A stretch of DNA of 64,000 nt from Mycobacteriaceae bacterium (GTDB taxonomy: Bacteria; Actinomycetota; Actinomycetes; Mycobacteriales; Mycobacteriaceae). Where the stretch lies: the NCBI GenBank assembly GCA_019749805.1, contig JAIEPH010000019.1, forward strand, positions 62,001-126,000, written 5' to 3'. Below the pieces are notes generated by a model, which worked only from the letters and a program-made list of their open reading frames with translations, was not told the DNA's origin and searched no databases. Both the position numbers and the translations under genes were made by a program. This document shows, piece by piece, positions 25,815 to 34,179 of the stretch. The number at the start of each line of letters is the position of its first letter. Positions within the stretch are counted from its first letter, which is position 1.

Positions 25815-26782
25815 TAGTCCTTCTTCTTGCGGTTCGACTTGCTCAGCCGGAAATCCGGCGGGAATTTGCTGTCGTTGTCGTTGACCGCGGCGGCCAATCC
25901 GCTGTCGATCGATTCCATCATGTCGAGATCGTCCGTATCGTCGTTGGCTACCCCACTACCCATGGACTCGAAAAATGCGGAGAGCAAGCTGCCCATGTAC
26001 TCGCCCTGGTGCTGCTTGTAGATCTCGAAGAACATCTTCTGCTGGAAGACGGTGTCCACGGGCCGGTTTCGCGTGCAGGCCCGCGCATACTTGTCGACCT
26101 CGGACTCGAGTTGATCGCGCGACACCACCTTGTTGAGGAAGTTGCAGTCGTACATCTCGGCGGCGGTGAACGGCCGTCCGGTGAAGACCATCTCCTGGAA
26201 CTTGCGCAGGCCCATCATCTGGATCCACGTCCACATGCGCGGCCCCCAGCCGTAGTAACGGAACGACGGGTGCCCGAACAGGGCGTCATCGGACGAGATC
26301 ACGAGATCCGCATCGGCACACTGGTAGAAATGCCAGCCGTAGCAGTAGCCCTTGGCCTCGACGATGCTGATCTTCTTCAGTTCCTGCAGCGGCCGGTTGC
26401 CCGCCTGCACATTCGCATACCAGGCGCTGATCGTCGCCCCGCTGCGGAACGTTCCCGACGGCGGGTAGTTGACCTCGCCGACACCGTCGTCTTCCAGACG
26501 AAGCTCAGCAAGCCTCAGGTCGGTGTTGTCGTAGCCCTCCATGAACTCCGGAAGGTCGGCACCGCTGCCCAGATTGTCACCGACGCCGCGGATCACGACG
26601 ACCTTGACGTCATTGTCGACAGTCGCCGCGCGCAGCAGATCGGCGTACCGCAGCCGCGCCATCGACGTCGGCGCGTTGAGGTACTCGGGACGATTGAAGG
26701 TGATCGTCGCAATCTTGGTCTTCGGGTCCTTGTCGTAGAGGATGAGCTCTTCGGGGGACGGTCGACTGCCGTTCTCAGACAT
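25814..26782 (-). CDS. Enoyl-CoA hydratase/isomerase-like protein, elongated
   Basis: This 322-residue crotonase-family protein is longer than the usual 260 residues. It has TITFNRPEYLNAP at the N-terminus, GSGADLPEF as the first oxyanion segment and EAKGYCYGWHFYQCADADL as the second. An insertion near residues 95-135 is rich in aromatic residues, and there is a Lys/Asp-rich tail. Canonical hydratase glutamates are not obvious, so isomerase, hydrolase or C-C lyase activity is possible. ATG 26782 has GAAGGAGAA upstream. It lies between the M24 gene and the CaiB fusion. Confidence 0.85.
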   Translation of the reverse strand: MSENGSRPSPEELILYDKDPKTKIATITFNRPEYLNAPTSMARLRYADLLRAATVDNDVKVVVIRGVGDNLGSGADLPEFMEGYDNTDLRLAELRLEDDGVGEVNYPPSGTFRSGATISAWYANVQAGNRPLQELKKISIVEAKGYCYGWHFYQCADADLVISSDDALFGHPSFRYYGWGPRMWTWIQMMGLRKFQEMVFTGRPFTAAEMYDCNFLNKVVSRDQLESEVDKYARACTRNRPVDTVFQQKMFFEIYKQHQGEYMGSLLSAFFESMGSGVANDDTDDLDMMESIDSGLAAAVNDNDSKFPPDFRLSKSNRKKKD

Positions 26783-26792
26783 GGGTTCTCCT

Positions 26793-27929
26793 TCAGCTGA
26801 TTCCGGCCGCGGCCTGCGCCGGTGAGGGGCTGGCCGTGAGCACTTCGGCTCCGGTGTCGGTGACAAGCACCGCATCGCGGCGGAACACCGCACCGACGCC
26901 CCGTTCCCACACGTAGGCCGTGACGGCGAGCACGGTGCCCGGCTCGAGCCGTTCGTCGGCCGAGGTCTGCGGCAGGTCGGGCGAGATCACCGGCGGGTCG
27001 AAGCCGAGGCCGAGACCGTGCGCCACGGGTATCGGCGGCAGTGCCTCACCTGCGGCGTCGTACGCCGCGAGCAGATCACCGGCCGAAGCGCCGGGTCGGC
27101 ACGCGTCGATCAGCCTCTCCCACAGCTCATTCGATCGACCGAAGAGCGCATCCGCACCGGGGACGTCCCCGACGGGCCATGTCCTGCCGACCTCACCTAC
27201 GTAACCGTCGGCAAGCGCGCCGGCAGCGAAGGCCACCAGGTCCCCCTCGGTGATCCTGCGGTCGCGCCGACCCACACGCCACGAGTGGTCTGGCGACGTG
27301 ATCCACGCGCCGTCCTGGGTCGCCGAGGTGCTGTATCCGCCCGCGGTCATCGCCTCCATGAGGACGCCGTTGAGTGCCTGTTCGGTGGTGCCCACCGTGA
27401 GCGCCGATACCGCTGCCGCGAGCCCGCGCTCAGCCACGCCGAGAGCGCCTCGCAGGACGTGGATCTCGTCGGGCGTCTTGATCCGCCGGGCGACCTTCAT
27501 CGCCACCTCGGCATCGAGGAGTTCGGCGTTGGGGAACGCAAGCGGCAGCAGCTGCGCGAACGACGGTGACATGGCGTCGGTTCCGACGCGACGCGCCGTC
27601 GCCGCGCCGTCAATGCCCTTGAGTACGTCGATGATGGTCATCGGGTTCCAGGCCAGTCCGTAGAGATGGTCGTGGCCGATCTCCTCGGGAATGCCCTCAT
27701 CCCACGTGCTGTTGAGGTGGATTCCACCGGTGGCGCGCACCAGCACGCAGATCGGCGCGAAAGGACGGGTGCCCGCCACCCAGAGTTGCGGCGCCCCTGT
27801 CACGTAACGGACATTGGCCTGGCGCCCCAGCACCAGGATGTCGAGATCGTGGGCGTCCATCGCAGCGATTGCGCGCGCACGCCGGCCCGTGCGCAGGGCG
27901 AGGTCGTCGGGGACGATTTCTTCAGCCAT
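26793..27929 (-). CDS. M24 (creatinase/Xaa-Pro peptidase-like) family protein with degenerate metal site
   Basis: This 378-residue protein has the creatinase N-terminal domain followed by a pita-bread fold. Compared with its neighbour at 27933-29183, the metal ligands Asp, Asp, Glu and Glu read Ala235, Glu246, Thr337 and Asp352; only His304 is kept. It is therefore unlikely to be a standard metalloenzyme. ATG 27929 lies three bases after the other M24 stop. It may be a structural partner of its paralogue or a member of the non-metal creatinase branch. The substrate is unknown. Confidence 0.82.
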   Translation of the reverse strand: MAEEIVPDDLALRTGRRARAIAAMDAHDLDILVLGRQANVRYVTGAPQLWVAGTRPFAPICVLVRATGGIHLNSTWDEGIPEEIGHDHLYGLAWNPMTIIDVLKGIDGAATARRVGTDAMSPSFAQLLPLAFPNAELLDAEVAMKVARRIKTPDEIHVLRGALGVAERGLAAAVSALTVGTTEQALNGVLMEAMTAGGYSTSATQDGAWITSPDHSWRVGRRDRRITEGDLVAFAAGALADGYVGEVGRTWPVGDVPGADALFGRSNELWERLIDACRPGASAGDLLAAYDAAGEALPPIPVAHGLGLGFDPPVISPDLPQTSADERLEPGTVLAVTAYVWERGVGAVFRRDAVLVTDTGAEVLTASPSPAQAAAGIS

Positions 27930-27932
27930 GGG

Positions 27933-29183
27933 TCAACTCGGTCCGTAGGGTGCGTAGGGGTAGTCGGTGATGGACTGGTAGCCGTCCTCGGTGATGATCA
28001 CGATCTCCTCAGCGCGGTAGCCGCCGGTGCCGTCCTCCCATACGACGGGCTCGAGTACGAGCAGCATGCCGGCCGGGAACACGAAGTTGTCGTCGAACTG
28101 CTCGCCGAGATCCGTTCCGATCATCGGCATTTCGGCGGCGTTGGTGCCGATGCCGTGGCCGAGGTAGAAGTGCGGCAGCCACGGCTTGGTGCCGCCGTTG
28201 GCCGCAATGGCCGCGCGTGCCAGGTCGCCGGCCGTGGCGCCCGCCTTCGTCACGGCGAGCACGGCGTCGAGAATCGACCGCCACTTGGCGAAGTTCGCGT
28301 TCTGTTCGGGCGTAGGGTCCTGCCCCACCACCCAGGTACGGCCCCAATCGGAGCAGTACCCCTCGAAGGTGATGCTGATATCGGTCCACAGCACGTCGCC
28401 CTTGGCCAACGGCTTCTCGGTGGGCAGCAACGGCAGCGCCAGGTCGCCGGTGGTCGTCCAGACCGCACCGCTGCTACGGGTGGTCGGCATCACCTGCCAG
28501 ATGCCCTCGATCATGTTCGTCGTGGCGCCAAGCTCGAAGGCGCGCCGTACGAATCGCGCCGAGAGGTCCATCTGGCTCACGCCCGGGGCGACCAACGGCT
28601 GGACATCGAGGAGAGCCTGCTCGGTGATGCGGCAGGCCCTTCTGACAGCGGCGATCTGGTCCACGGTCTTGACCAGCTTGGCCGGACCCACGACGAGCGC
28701 GGCATCCGTCGGCGGCCCGGCGGGGAACAGCCGACCCGCGGCTCGTCGCATGGCCCCGGTGAGCTCGTCAACCGCGACGGAGGCATCTGTCGGGACCAGG
28801 CCCGCGAGCACCTTCGCAAAATGGTCGACGCCCTCGTCGAATTCGAGGTAAAGCGGACCGTGAATGTGGTCCGCGGGAATCTCGGTGTCGAACGCGCTGC
28901 CCTCGGCGAACGGCATGTACACGTGCGGATGCTCATCGTCGGCGAGCACGATCGCGATCGGTCGCTCGACGTGGGACAGCCCTGCATCGAGCAGAGGCCA
29001 ACTCGCGCCGGTGGCGTACACGACGTTGCCGTTGCCGAGCAAGACGAGCGCGTCGACGCCCTTTTGCCGCATGGAATCGCGTAGTCGGGCGCCGCATTCA
29101 CGGTACATCCTGGCGCGATCCGGCAGATCCGGAATGTCGAGCAGCGACAGACCCGCTGACGAAGGAGACGACACGGCCGTCAC
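27933..29183 (-). CDS. M24 family metallohydrolase (Xaa-Pro aminopeptidase-like)
   Basis: This 416-residue protein has a creatinase-type N-terminal domain and a catalytic domain in which all five metal ligands are present: Asp268, Asp279, His343, Glu378 and Glu392. It therefore looks like an active binuclear hydrolase or dipeptidase-type enzyme. It overlaps the upstream amidohydrolase by four bases and is followed by a degraded paralogue. Peptidase action is not obvious in a P450/CoA operon, so hydrolysis of an amide or amino-acid conjugate is a possible role. That is inference from context. Confidence 0.87.
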   Translation of the reverse strand: MTAVSSPSSAGLSLLDIPDLPDRARMYRECGARLRDSMRQKGVDALVLLGNGNVVYATGASWPLLDAGLSHVERPIAIVLADDEHPHVYMPFAEGSAFDTEIPADHIHGPLYLEFDEGVDHFAKVLAGLVPTDASVAVDELTGAMRRAAGRLFPAGPPTDAALVVGPAKLVKTVDQIAAVRRACRITEQALLDVQPLVAPGVSQMDLSARFVRRAFELGATTNMIEGIWQVMPTTRSSGAVWTTTGDLALPLLPTEKPLAKGDVLWTDISITFEGYCSDWGRTWVVGQDPTPEQNANFAKWRSILDAVLAVTKAGATAGDLARAAIAANGGTKPWLPHFYLGHGIGTNAAEMPMIGTDLGEQFDDNFVFPAGMLLVLEPVVWEDGTGGYRAEEIVIITEDGYQSITDYPYAPYGPS

Positions 29184-30376
29184 GAGATACCCAGGAACTT
29201 CTTGATGTTGGTGGACACGATCTTCACCGCATCCTCAGGGCCTACGGCCTCGACGACCGCGGCCAACGACTTCTCGCTGTAGCCGAAGGTGCTCTCGTTG
29301 TGTGGGTAGTCCGACGACCACATCACGTTGTCGACTCCGATGCGGTCGATGAGCTGGAGGCCGAGCGGATCGACCATGAACGAGGCACACATGTGGTTGT
29401 CCCAGTAGTGGCGGACGTCGTGTTGCAGTTCGTGGTTGAACATGTGCCGGTAGGAAGCCAGCATGTGCTCGGCATCCTGCAGTGCGGTTGGCACCCAGGC
29501 GATCCCACCTTCGAACCAGCCGATCTTCAGTGACGGATGCCGGTCGAGGATTCCGGAGAACACGTACTTGGCGAATTGTTCGCGGAAGGAGTCGACGTTG
29601 ACCATCATGCCCACCACGACACTGTTGTTCTGGCACGGCGTCTTGGGTGGCGTCTCCCCGATGTGGTGGCTGACCGGGACGCCGGAAGCCTCGATCTCGT
29701 CCCACACCGCATCCATGTCGGTGCTGCCGTAGTCGTAGATGTTGCCCTCATCGTCCTTGCCGGGATTCAGCGGCAGCAGGAACGTTCTGAGCCCAAGGGC
29801 TTTCAGTTCCTCAAGGGTGCTCCTGGTGCCCTTGGGATCCCACCAGTTGATCAATCCGACGCCGTAGAAGTGACCGTTGGATCGCTCCTGCAGGTCGGCG
29901 ATGTGTTCGTTATAGATCCGAAACACGCGCTCGCGCAGGGACTTGTCGGGGTAGTGGAACAACGCCAGTACCGCGTTCGGGAAGGCCAGCTCCGTGTCGA
30001 TGCCGTCCTCTTTGAGCTCACGGATTCGCGCTTCGATGTTGTTGGAGGCGGCACCGGCGAGGTCGTCGTACTGCATGAGCACGCGCCCGAAGTCGCCACC
30101 TGTCCAGGCCTTGCCCTTCATGCCGACCATGTAGGCGCCGTCCTCGTACCAGATGCGCGGCGCAGCGCCCTTCAGTTCCTCGGGAAATCGCTCGTAGAAA
30201 ATGTCGTCGGCGACCGAGATGTGGTTGTCCGCCGAAAAGATCTCGGTCCCCCTGGGAAGCCCAGTGAGCCCGCCCTCCGAGGCGTGCCCCTGGCGATTCT
30301 TGGGGGCGCCGAATCCCTCCGGCGGATAAAGGGTGGTTGGGGGGTGGGCGGGCGGTGGCACTGTTGGGGTGGACAT
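29180..30376 (-). CDS. Amidohydrolase-2 family metal-dependent hydrolase
   Basis: This 398-residue protein has IFSADNHISVAD as the Asp-x-His motif after a Pro-rich N-terminus, VSHHIGE with further His ligands, and MWSSDYPHNEST carrying the conserved Asp. These mark an amidohydrolase-2 TIM barrel related to decarboxylases and 2-pyrone-type hydrolases. ATG 30376 follows the P450 gene by 42 bases. It is similar in type to the partial gene at 1-606. It may hydrolyse a C-C or C-O bond of an oxidised ring; the substrate is unknown. Confidence 0.88.
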   Translation of the reverse strand: MSTPTVPPPAHPPTTLYPPEGFGAPKNRQGHASEGGLTGLPRGTEIFSADNHISVADDIFYERFPEELKGAAPRIWYEDGAYMVGMKGKAWTGGDFGRVLMQYDDLAGAASNNIEARIRELKEDGIDTELAFPNAVLALFHYPDKSLRERVFRIYNEHIADLQERSNGHFYGVGLINWWDPKGTRSTLEELKALGLRTFLLPLNPGKDDEGNIYDYGSTDMDAVWDEIEASGVPVSHHIGETPPKTPCQNNSVVVGMMVNVDSFREQFAKYVFSGILDRHPSLKIGWFEGGIAWVPTALQDAEHMLASYRHMFNHELQHDVRHYWDNHMCASFMVDPLGLQLIDRIGVDNVMWSSDYPHNESTFGYSEKSLAAVVEAVGPEDAVKIVSTNIKKFLGIS

Positions 30377-30418
30377 CGTTGGTACTCCAATCGGGCTGTC
30401 GGATAAGGCTGTTGGCGA

Positions 30419-31654
30419 CTACCAGGTCACCGGAAGTTCATAAACGCCATAGGCGAGCCGGTCGTGCTTGAAGGGCACCTCGTCGAACGGAATCGCCAGC
30501 TTGAGCGTCGGGATACGGCGCAGCAGCGTGTGGAAGACGATCTGCAGTTCGGCGCGGGCGAGCTGCTGACCAACGCACTGGTGCCGGCCATAGCCGAAAC
30601 CGAGTTGCTGGCCGGCATCGCGGGTGAAGTCCAGCTTCTCCGGTTCGGGGTAGGCGCTCGCGTCCCAGTTCGCCGGAGCGAGATCGATGATGATGCCCTC
30701 GCCCGCACGGATGGTCTCTCCGGCAATCTCGATGTCCTCGATCGCCACCCGGCGCTGCCCGTTCTGGATGATCGACAGGTAACGCATCAGCTCCTCGGCG
30801 GCGTTCGCGATGAACTTGGGATCGTCGGAATCGCGAAGCAGTGCAGCCTGTTCGGGGTTCTCCAGCAAGGCGAGCACGCCGATGCCGATCATGTTCGCCG
30901 TCGTCTCGTGACCGGCGATCAGCAGGCCGGTGCCCAACTGGGCGGCCTCCTTCACACTGATCTCGCCCGCGGTCACCCGTTCGGCCAGGTCGGAGACCGC
31001 GTCCTCGGACGGGTTCTCCATCTTCTTCTCGACCAGGTCGATGAGGTACTTGTGCAGGCTCATCGCCCCCTTCTGGCCTTCTTCCGCGGACGCGTAGCGG
31101 GCCAACCCGACGTTGGCGTGGTGCTGGAAGAACTCGTGGTCCTCGTAGGGGACGCCGAGCATCTCGCTGATGACCTTCGTCGGCACCGGCAGCGCGAGTT
31201 TTGCCACGATGTCGGCGGGTTGCGGGCCCCCAAGGACGTCGTCGATGCACTCGTCGGTGACTCCCTGGATGGTGGCACGCAGGGCCTCAACACGCTTGAA
31301 TGTGAAAGGCTTCGACAGCATCCGGCGGAATCGGGTGTGCTCCTCGGCGTCGGAGGTGAACACCGACCGCGGCCGCTTGTTCACCGTCGACAGCATGTGC
31401 TCGTTCCAGTGCGGGAACCCCTCACGCCGGTCGTCGACGCTGACGCGAGAATCCGAGAACAGCGTCCGCGCCACCTCGTGGCCGGTGACCAGCCACGGCG
31501 TGGTGCCGTTCCAGATCCGCACCCGCGACAGCGGCTTGGTCTCGCCCATCTCGAGCATCGGCAGCGGCGGCGCGAACGGGCAGCGGGCGGCCCGTTCCAT
31601 CGGGTACTCGGGGACGTCGGCCGAAACGTGTTCTGTGGCAAGGGCGTCTGACAT
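30419..31654 (-). CDS. Cytochrome P450, coupled to 3Fe-4S ferredoxin
   Basis: This 411-residue P450 has the I-helix motif LLIAGHETTANM, EELMRYLSI and the heme loop LGFGYGRHQCVGQQLARAEL with Cys near residue 360. ATG 31654 is preceded by GGAGAATTC as a ribosome binding site. The upstream ferredoxin gene (31665-31859) is ten bases away, which is the usual arrangement for actinobacterial P450 electron supply. The pair lies under a TetR that starts the operon, so it is likely induced by its substrate. No reductase gene is adjacent. Confidence 0.92.
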   Translation of the reverse strand: MSDALATEHVSADVPEYPMERAARCPFAPPLPMLEMGETKPLSRVRIWNGTTPWLVTGHEVARTLFSDSRVSVDDRREGFPHWNEHMLSTVNKRPRSVFTSDAEEHTRFRRMLSKPFTFKRVEALRATIQGVTDECIDDVLGGPQPADIVAKLALPVPTKVISEMLGVPYEDHEFFQHHANVGLARYASAEEGQKGAMSLHKYLIDLVEKKMENPSEDAVSDLAERVTAGEISVKEAAQLGTGLLIAGHETTANMIGIGVLALLENPEQAALLRDSDDPKFIANAAEELMRYLSIIQNGQRRVAIEDIEIAGETIRAGEGIIIDLAPANWDASAYPEPEKLDFTRDAGQQLGFGYGRHQCVGQQLARAELQIVFHTLLRRIPTLKLAIPFDEVPFKHDRLAYGVYELPVTW

Positions 31655-31664
31655 GAATTCTCCG

Positions 31665-31859
31665 TCATTCCTCGATATGAATGGCCAGCGCTGGACAAGC
31701 CGCGGCGGCCTTTCGGGTTTCTTCAGCTTGATCGGGTCCCGGCTCCTCGACGAGAAGCTCGACCACACCGTCGTCGTCGCGCTGGTCGAACACGTCGCCC
31801 GCGTTCATCACGCACATCCCTGAGGACACACACCTGTCCTGGTCGACACGTACCTTCAC
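31665..31859 (-). CDS. 3Fe-4S ferredoxin of P450 system
   Basis: This 64-residue protein has Cys10-x5-Cys16 and Cys55 followed by Pro, the cluster-binding arrangement of actinobacterial 3Fe-4S ferredoxins that serve P450 enzymes. GTG 31859 overlaps the stop of the TetR gene in GTGA, so the longer frame upstream is not used. It presumably passes electrons to the P450 encoded next. Its length is typical of this ferredoxin class. Confidence 0.9.
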   Translation of the reverse strand: MKVRVDQDRCVSSGMCVMNAGDVFDQRDDDGVVELLVEEPGPDQAEETRKAAAACPALAIHIEE

Positions 31860-32542
31860 GGCCGCTCCGTGACGGGCGCCTGCCAGAGGCCCACGATCGC
31901 ATCGATGAGTCCGGAAGCGACCGAGCTCCAGGTGGTTCGTGGCATCGGCGAACTGTGAGTAATGTGAGCGCCCTCGGCGAACGCACGCTCGAAATCGGCG
32001 CAGGTGTGCATCATCAGGTTGCGCACCATGATGTTGCGCTCGGTGACGACGGTCATCGGCAGGTCGGGCAGGCAGCGTGTGATGCCCTGCACGACCAACA
32101 GCACCGAGGGCGAAGCCAGCGCGTCCTTCACCACGATCTTCTGGTAGGCCGGGTCGGCCAGCGCCTGGGCGGCGAAACGCGCATACCAGGTCGGGTTCCC
32201 GAGCTGATCGAGGTGGTCGGTGAGTGAGCACACCAAACATGCGATCCAGTCCCGCAAGTCGGTCGAGTCGGCCGTGTCGGCGACCATTCGCGCCAGCATC
32301 CGCTCCATGGGCCCGCGATGCTTCTGCTCGATCGCCCGCACGAGGTCGGTCTTGGTGCCGAAGTGGTAGCCGACCGCGGCGTTGTTTCCCTGCCCGGCCG
32401 CCTCGCTGACCTGCCTATTGGAAACGGCGTACACACCGTGTTCGGCGAACAACCGCTCGGCCGCAGCGAGGATCGCCTCGCGCGTGATGCTTGCGCGCTC
32501 GGTGCGAACGGTCCTGCTGGCTGTGGTCACTGGATCAGTCAA
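31856..32542 (-). CDS. TetR-family regulator at head of nine-gene operon
   Basis: This 228-residue protein has an N-terminal helix-turn-helix (TREAILAAAERLFAEHG, SNRQVSEAAGQG, AVGYHFGTKTDLVRAI) and a larger C-terminal domain with AFAEGAHITHSS. The start is uncertain: TTG 32542 opens the frame, and GTG 32530 would shorten it by four residues. It overlaps the ferredoxin gene by four bases, so it is transcribed with the P450 operon. An inverted repeat at 32555-32580 immediately upstream is a likely site for self-regulation. Confidence 0.85.
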   Translation of the reverse strand: MTDPVTTASRTVRTERASITREAILAAAERLFAEHGVYAVSNRQVSEAAGQGNNAAVGYHFGTKTDLVRAIEQKHRGPMERMLARMVADTADSTDLRDWIACLVCSLTDHLDQLGNPTWYARFAAQALADPAYQKIVVKDALASPSVLLVVQGITRCLPDLPMTVVTERNIMVRNLMMHTCADFERAFAEGAHITHSSPMPRTTWSSVASGLIDAIVGLWQAPVTERP

Positions 32543-32554
32543 CCGCGCCGCAGT

Positions 32555-32580
32555 GATTAAGTCAAGCGACTGATTTAATC
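32555..32580. promoter_or_regulatory. Inverted repeat GATTAA-N14-TTAATC upstream of TetR operon
   Basis: Six-base arms flank a 14-base spacer containing GTC-AAGC-GAC-like symmetry. The repeat is 13 bases upstream of the TetR start at 32542 and about 70 bases from the divergent hydrolase gene at 32648. It differs from the GAGAAT palindrome and probably serves the adjacent TetR. Confidence 0.65.
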
Positions 32581-32647
32581 TGTTGAGCGGTTTCTATGGG
32601 CCTCCCGCCTGCGCCGATGCCGCCACCGCATAGAGTCCCCGCTGACC

Positions 32648-33370
32648 ATGACCGATTCCCGGTTCACCGACAACGGCGACGCCCGGATCCACTATCTCGA
32701 CTCCGGCGGCGACGACCGCGGCGCTCCCGTGGTCTTCGTGCCCGGCATGACGTGTGTCGCCGACGACTACACCGAAGTCCTGCCGCTGTTCGGCCGCAGA
32801 ACCGTCGTGATCGACCTGCGGGGCCACGGTCGTAGCAGCGCTCCCGTGAGCGGATACGACGCGACCACCTTGAGCACCGACGTCGGCGCGGTGGTCGACG
32901 CCGTCACCGACGGGCCGGTCCACGTGGTGACGTTCTCTCGGGGCACGACCTACGCGCTGACGTGGGTTCTCGCGAACGCCGAGCGCATTCGCTCCGTAGC
33001 GATCGGCGACTACGTGCCTGAGGAGAAGGTGCTGACTCCCGAGATGTCGCAGCGCCTGCTCGACGGTCGCTGGCGCGGAACGCCGGTGATCGAGCGGCTC
33101 GACGCGGACGCCGCGGACAAGACGTTCCGCTCCGCACGGGAACGGTCTTTGTGGGAACCCCTTGCTCGGCAGCAACCTCCACTGCTCGCCGTACGTAGCG
33201 GGGCGAACTTCCTTGTCGGAGAACCGCAGTGGACTCGATACCACAAACTGTTCCCGAACGCGCAACTGGTCGAGTTTCCCGACTCGCCCCACGACATTTT
33301 CCGGCCCGACCGCGGACGGTACCCCCGACTGGTCGCCGAACACGCCAACCGTGCCGACGAAGATCGCTAG
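32648..33370 (+). CDS. Alpha/beta-hydrolase fold protein
   Basis: This 240-residue protein has VVFVPGMTCVADDY at the oxyanion region, VTFSRGTTYAL around the nucleophile Ser, and a likely catalytic His in FPDSPHDIF. The nucleophile elbow FSRG departs from the usual GxSxG at its first position. It is divergent from the TetR operon and converges on an SDR, with stop codons sharing CTAG at 33367-33370. It may hydrolyse an ester, lactone or carbon-carbon bond in the adjoining pathway. Confidence 0.82.
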   Translation: MTDSRFTDNGDARIHYLDSGGDDRGAPVVFVPGMTCVADDYTEVLPLFGRRTVVIDLRGHGRSSAPVSGYDATTLSTDVGAVVDAVTDGPVHVVTFSRGTTYALTWVLANAERIRSVAIGDYVPEEKVLTPEMSQRLLDGRWRGTPVIERLDADAADKTFRSARERSLWEPLARQQPPLLAVRSGANFLVGEPQWTRYHKLFPNAQLVEFPDSPHDIFRPDRGRYPRLVAEHANRADEDR

Positions 33371-34179
33371 TCGGACTTGGGCTTACGTGCGATCACCTTG
33401 CCCGCAGACGTTCCGCCGTCGATCGGCAGGACGGTGCCGGTGACATAGCGTGAGCGGTCGGTGGCGAAGTAGAGTGCCGCTTCGGCGACGTCCTCCATGG
33501 TGCCCTCGCGCTTGAGTGGGCGGTCGTTGCGCATCTGCTCGCGGATCTTCGCCTCGAACTGTTCCAGCTCCTGGAGGTCCGCCCCCGATGCCGACTTGCG
33601 CACGATCGCGGTTCGGATGTTGCCGGGCGCGATCGCGTTCACCCGAATCTCGTAGTGCGCCAACTCGATTGCCGCCGACTTGGTGAACTGGATCACGGCG
33701 GCCTTCGACGCCCGGTAGGTCATGACGCCGCCGCCGGCCTGGATGCCGCCGATCGACGTCAGGTTGATGATCGAACCGCCGCCCTGCTGCGACATGTGTC
33801 GCGCGGCGTCACGGGTTCCCGCCATCACCGCCAGCACGTTGACCGCCATCACCTTGTGGAAGTCGGCGAGGTCGTCGTCGAGGAACCGGCGGTGCATCGT
33901 GCCCGACACCCCCGCGTTGTTGACCATGACGTGCAGGCCGCCGAAACGGTCGACGGCCGTCGACACCAGGGCGCTCACCTGCTCGACGTCGGACACGTCG
34001 GCTTCGACGAAGACTGCACTGGCGCCAATGTCTGCGGCAACTGCGGCGCCGCTTTCGGTGTCGACGTCGCCGATCAGTACCTTGGCGCCCTCGGCGGCGA
34101 ACCTGCGTGCCAGCCCTTCCCCGAGACCCGACGCGCCCCCGGTGACGATCGCGACCTTGCCGGCCAGTTCGTCTGTCAT
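33367..34179 (-). CDS. Short-chain dehydrogenase/reductase, last gene of mhp operon
   Basis: This 270-residue SDR has KVAIVTGGASGLGEGLARRFA, NNAGVSGTM, the Ser in NLTSIGGIQA and a Tyr-x3-Lys equivalent in YRASKAAVIQ. It ends with RYVTGTVLPIDGGTSAGK. ATG 34179 overlaps the preceding stop in TCAT on this strand (ATGA). It closes a ten-gene operon that begins with mhpC at 43957. It may oxidise a hydroxyl on the ring substrate, but which one is not known. Confidence 0.88.
   Translation of the reverse strand: MTDELAGKVAIVTGGASGLGEGLARRFAAEGAKVLIGDVDTESGAAVAADIGASAVFVEADVSDVEQVSALVSTAVDRFGGLHVMVNNAGVSGTMHRRFLDDDLADFHKVMAVNVLAVMAGTRDAARHMSQQGGGSIINLTSIGGIQAGGGVMTYRASKAAVIQFTKSAAIELAHYEIRVNAIAPGNIRTAIVRKSASGADLQELEQFEAKIREQMRNDRPLKREGTMEDVAEAALYFATDRSRYVTGTVLPIDGGTSAGKVIARKPKSD

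Noticed and set aside
32581..32647. Possible extra promoter or small RNA between TetR and hydrolase
   Set aside because: There is no stable hairpin or conserved motif beyond the 32555-32580 repeat.
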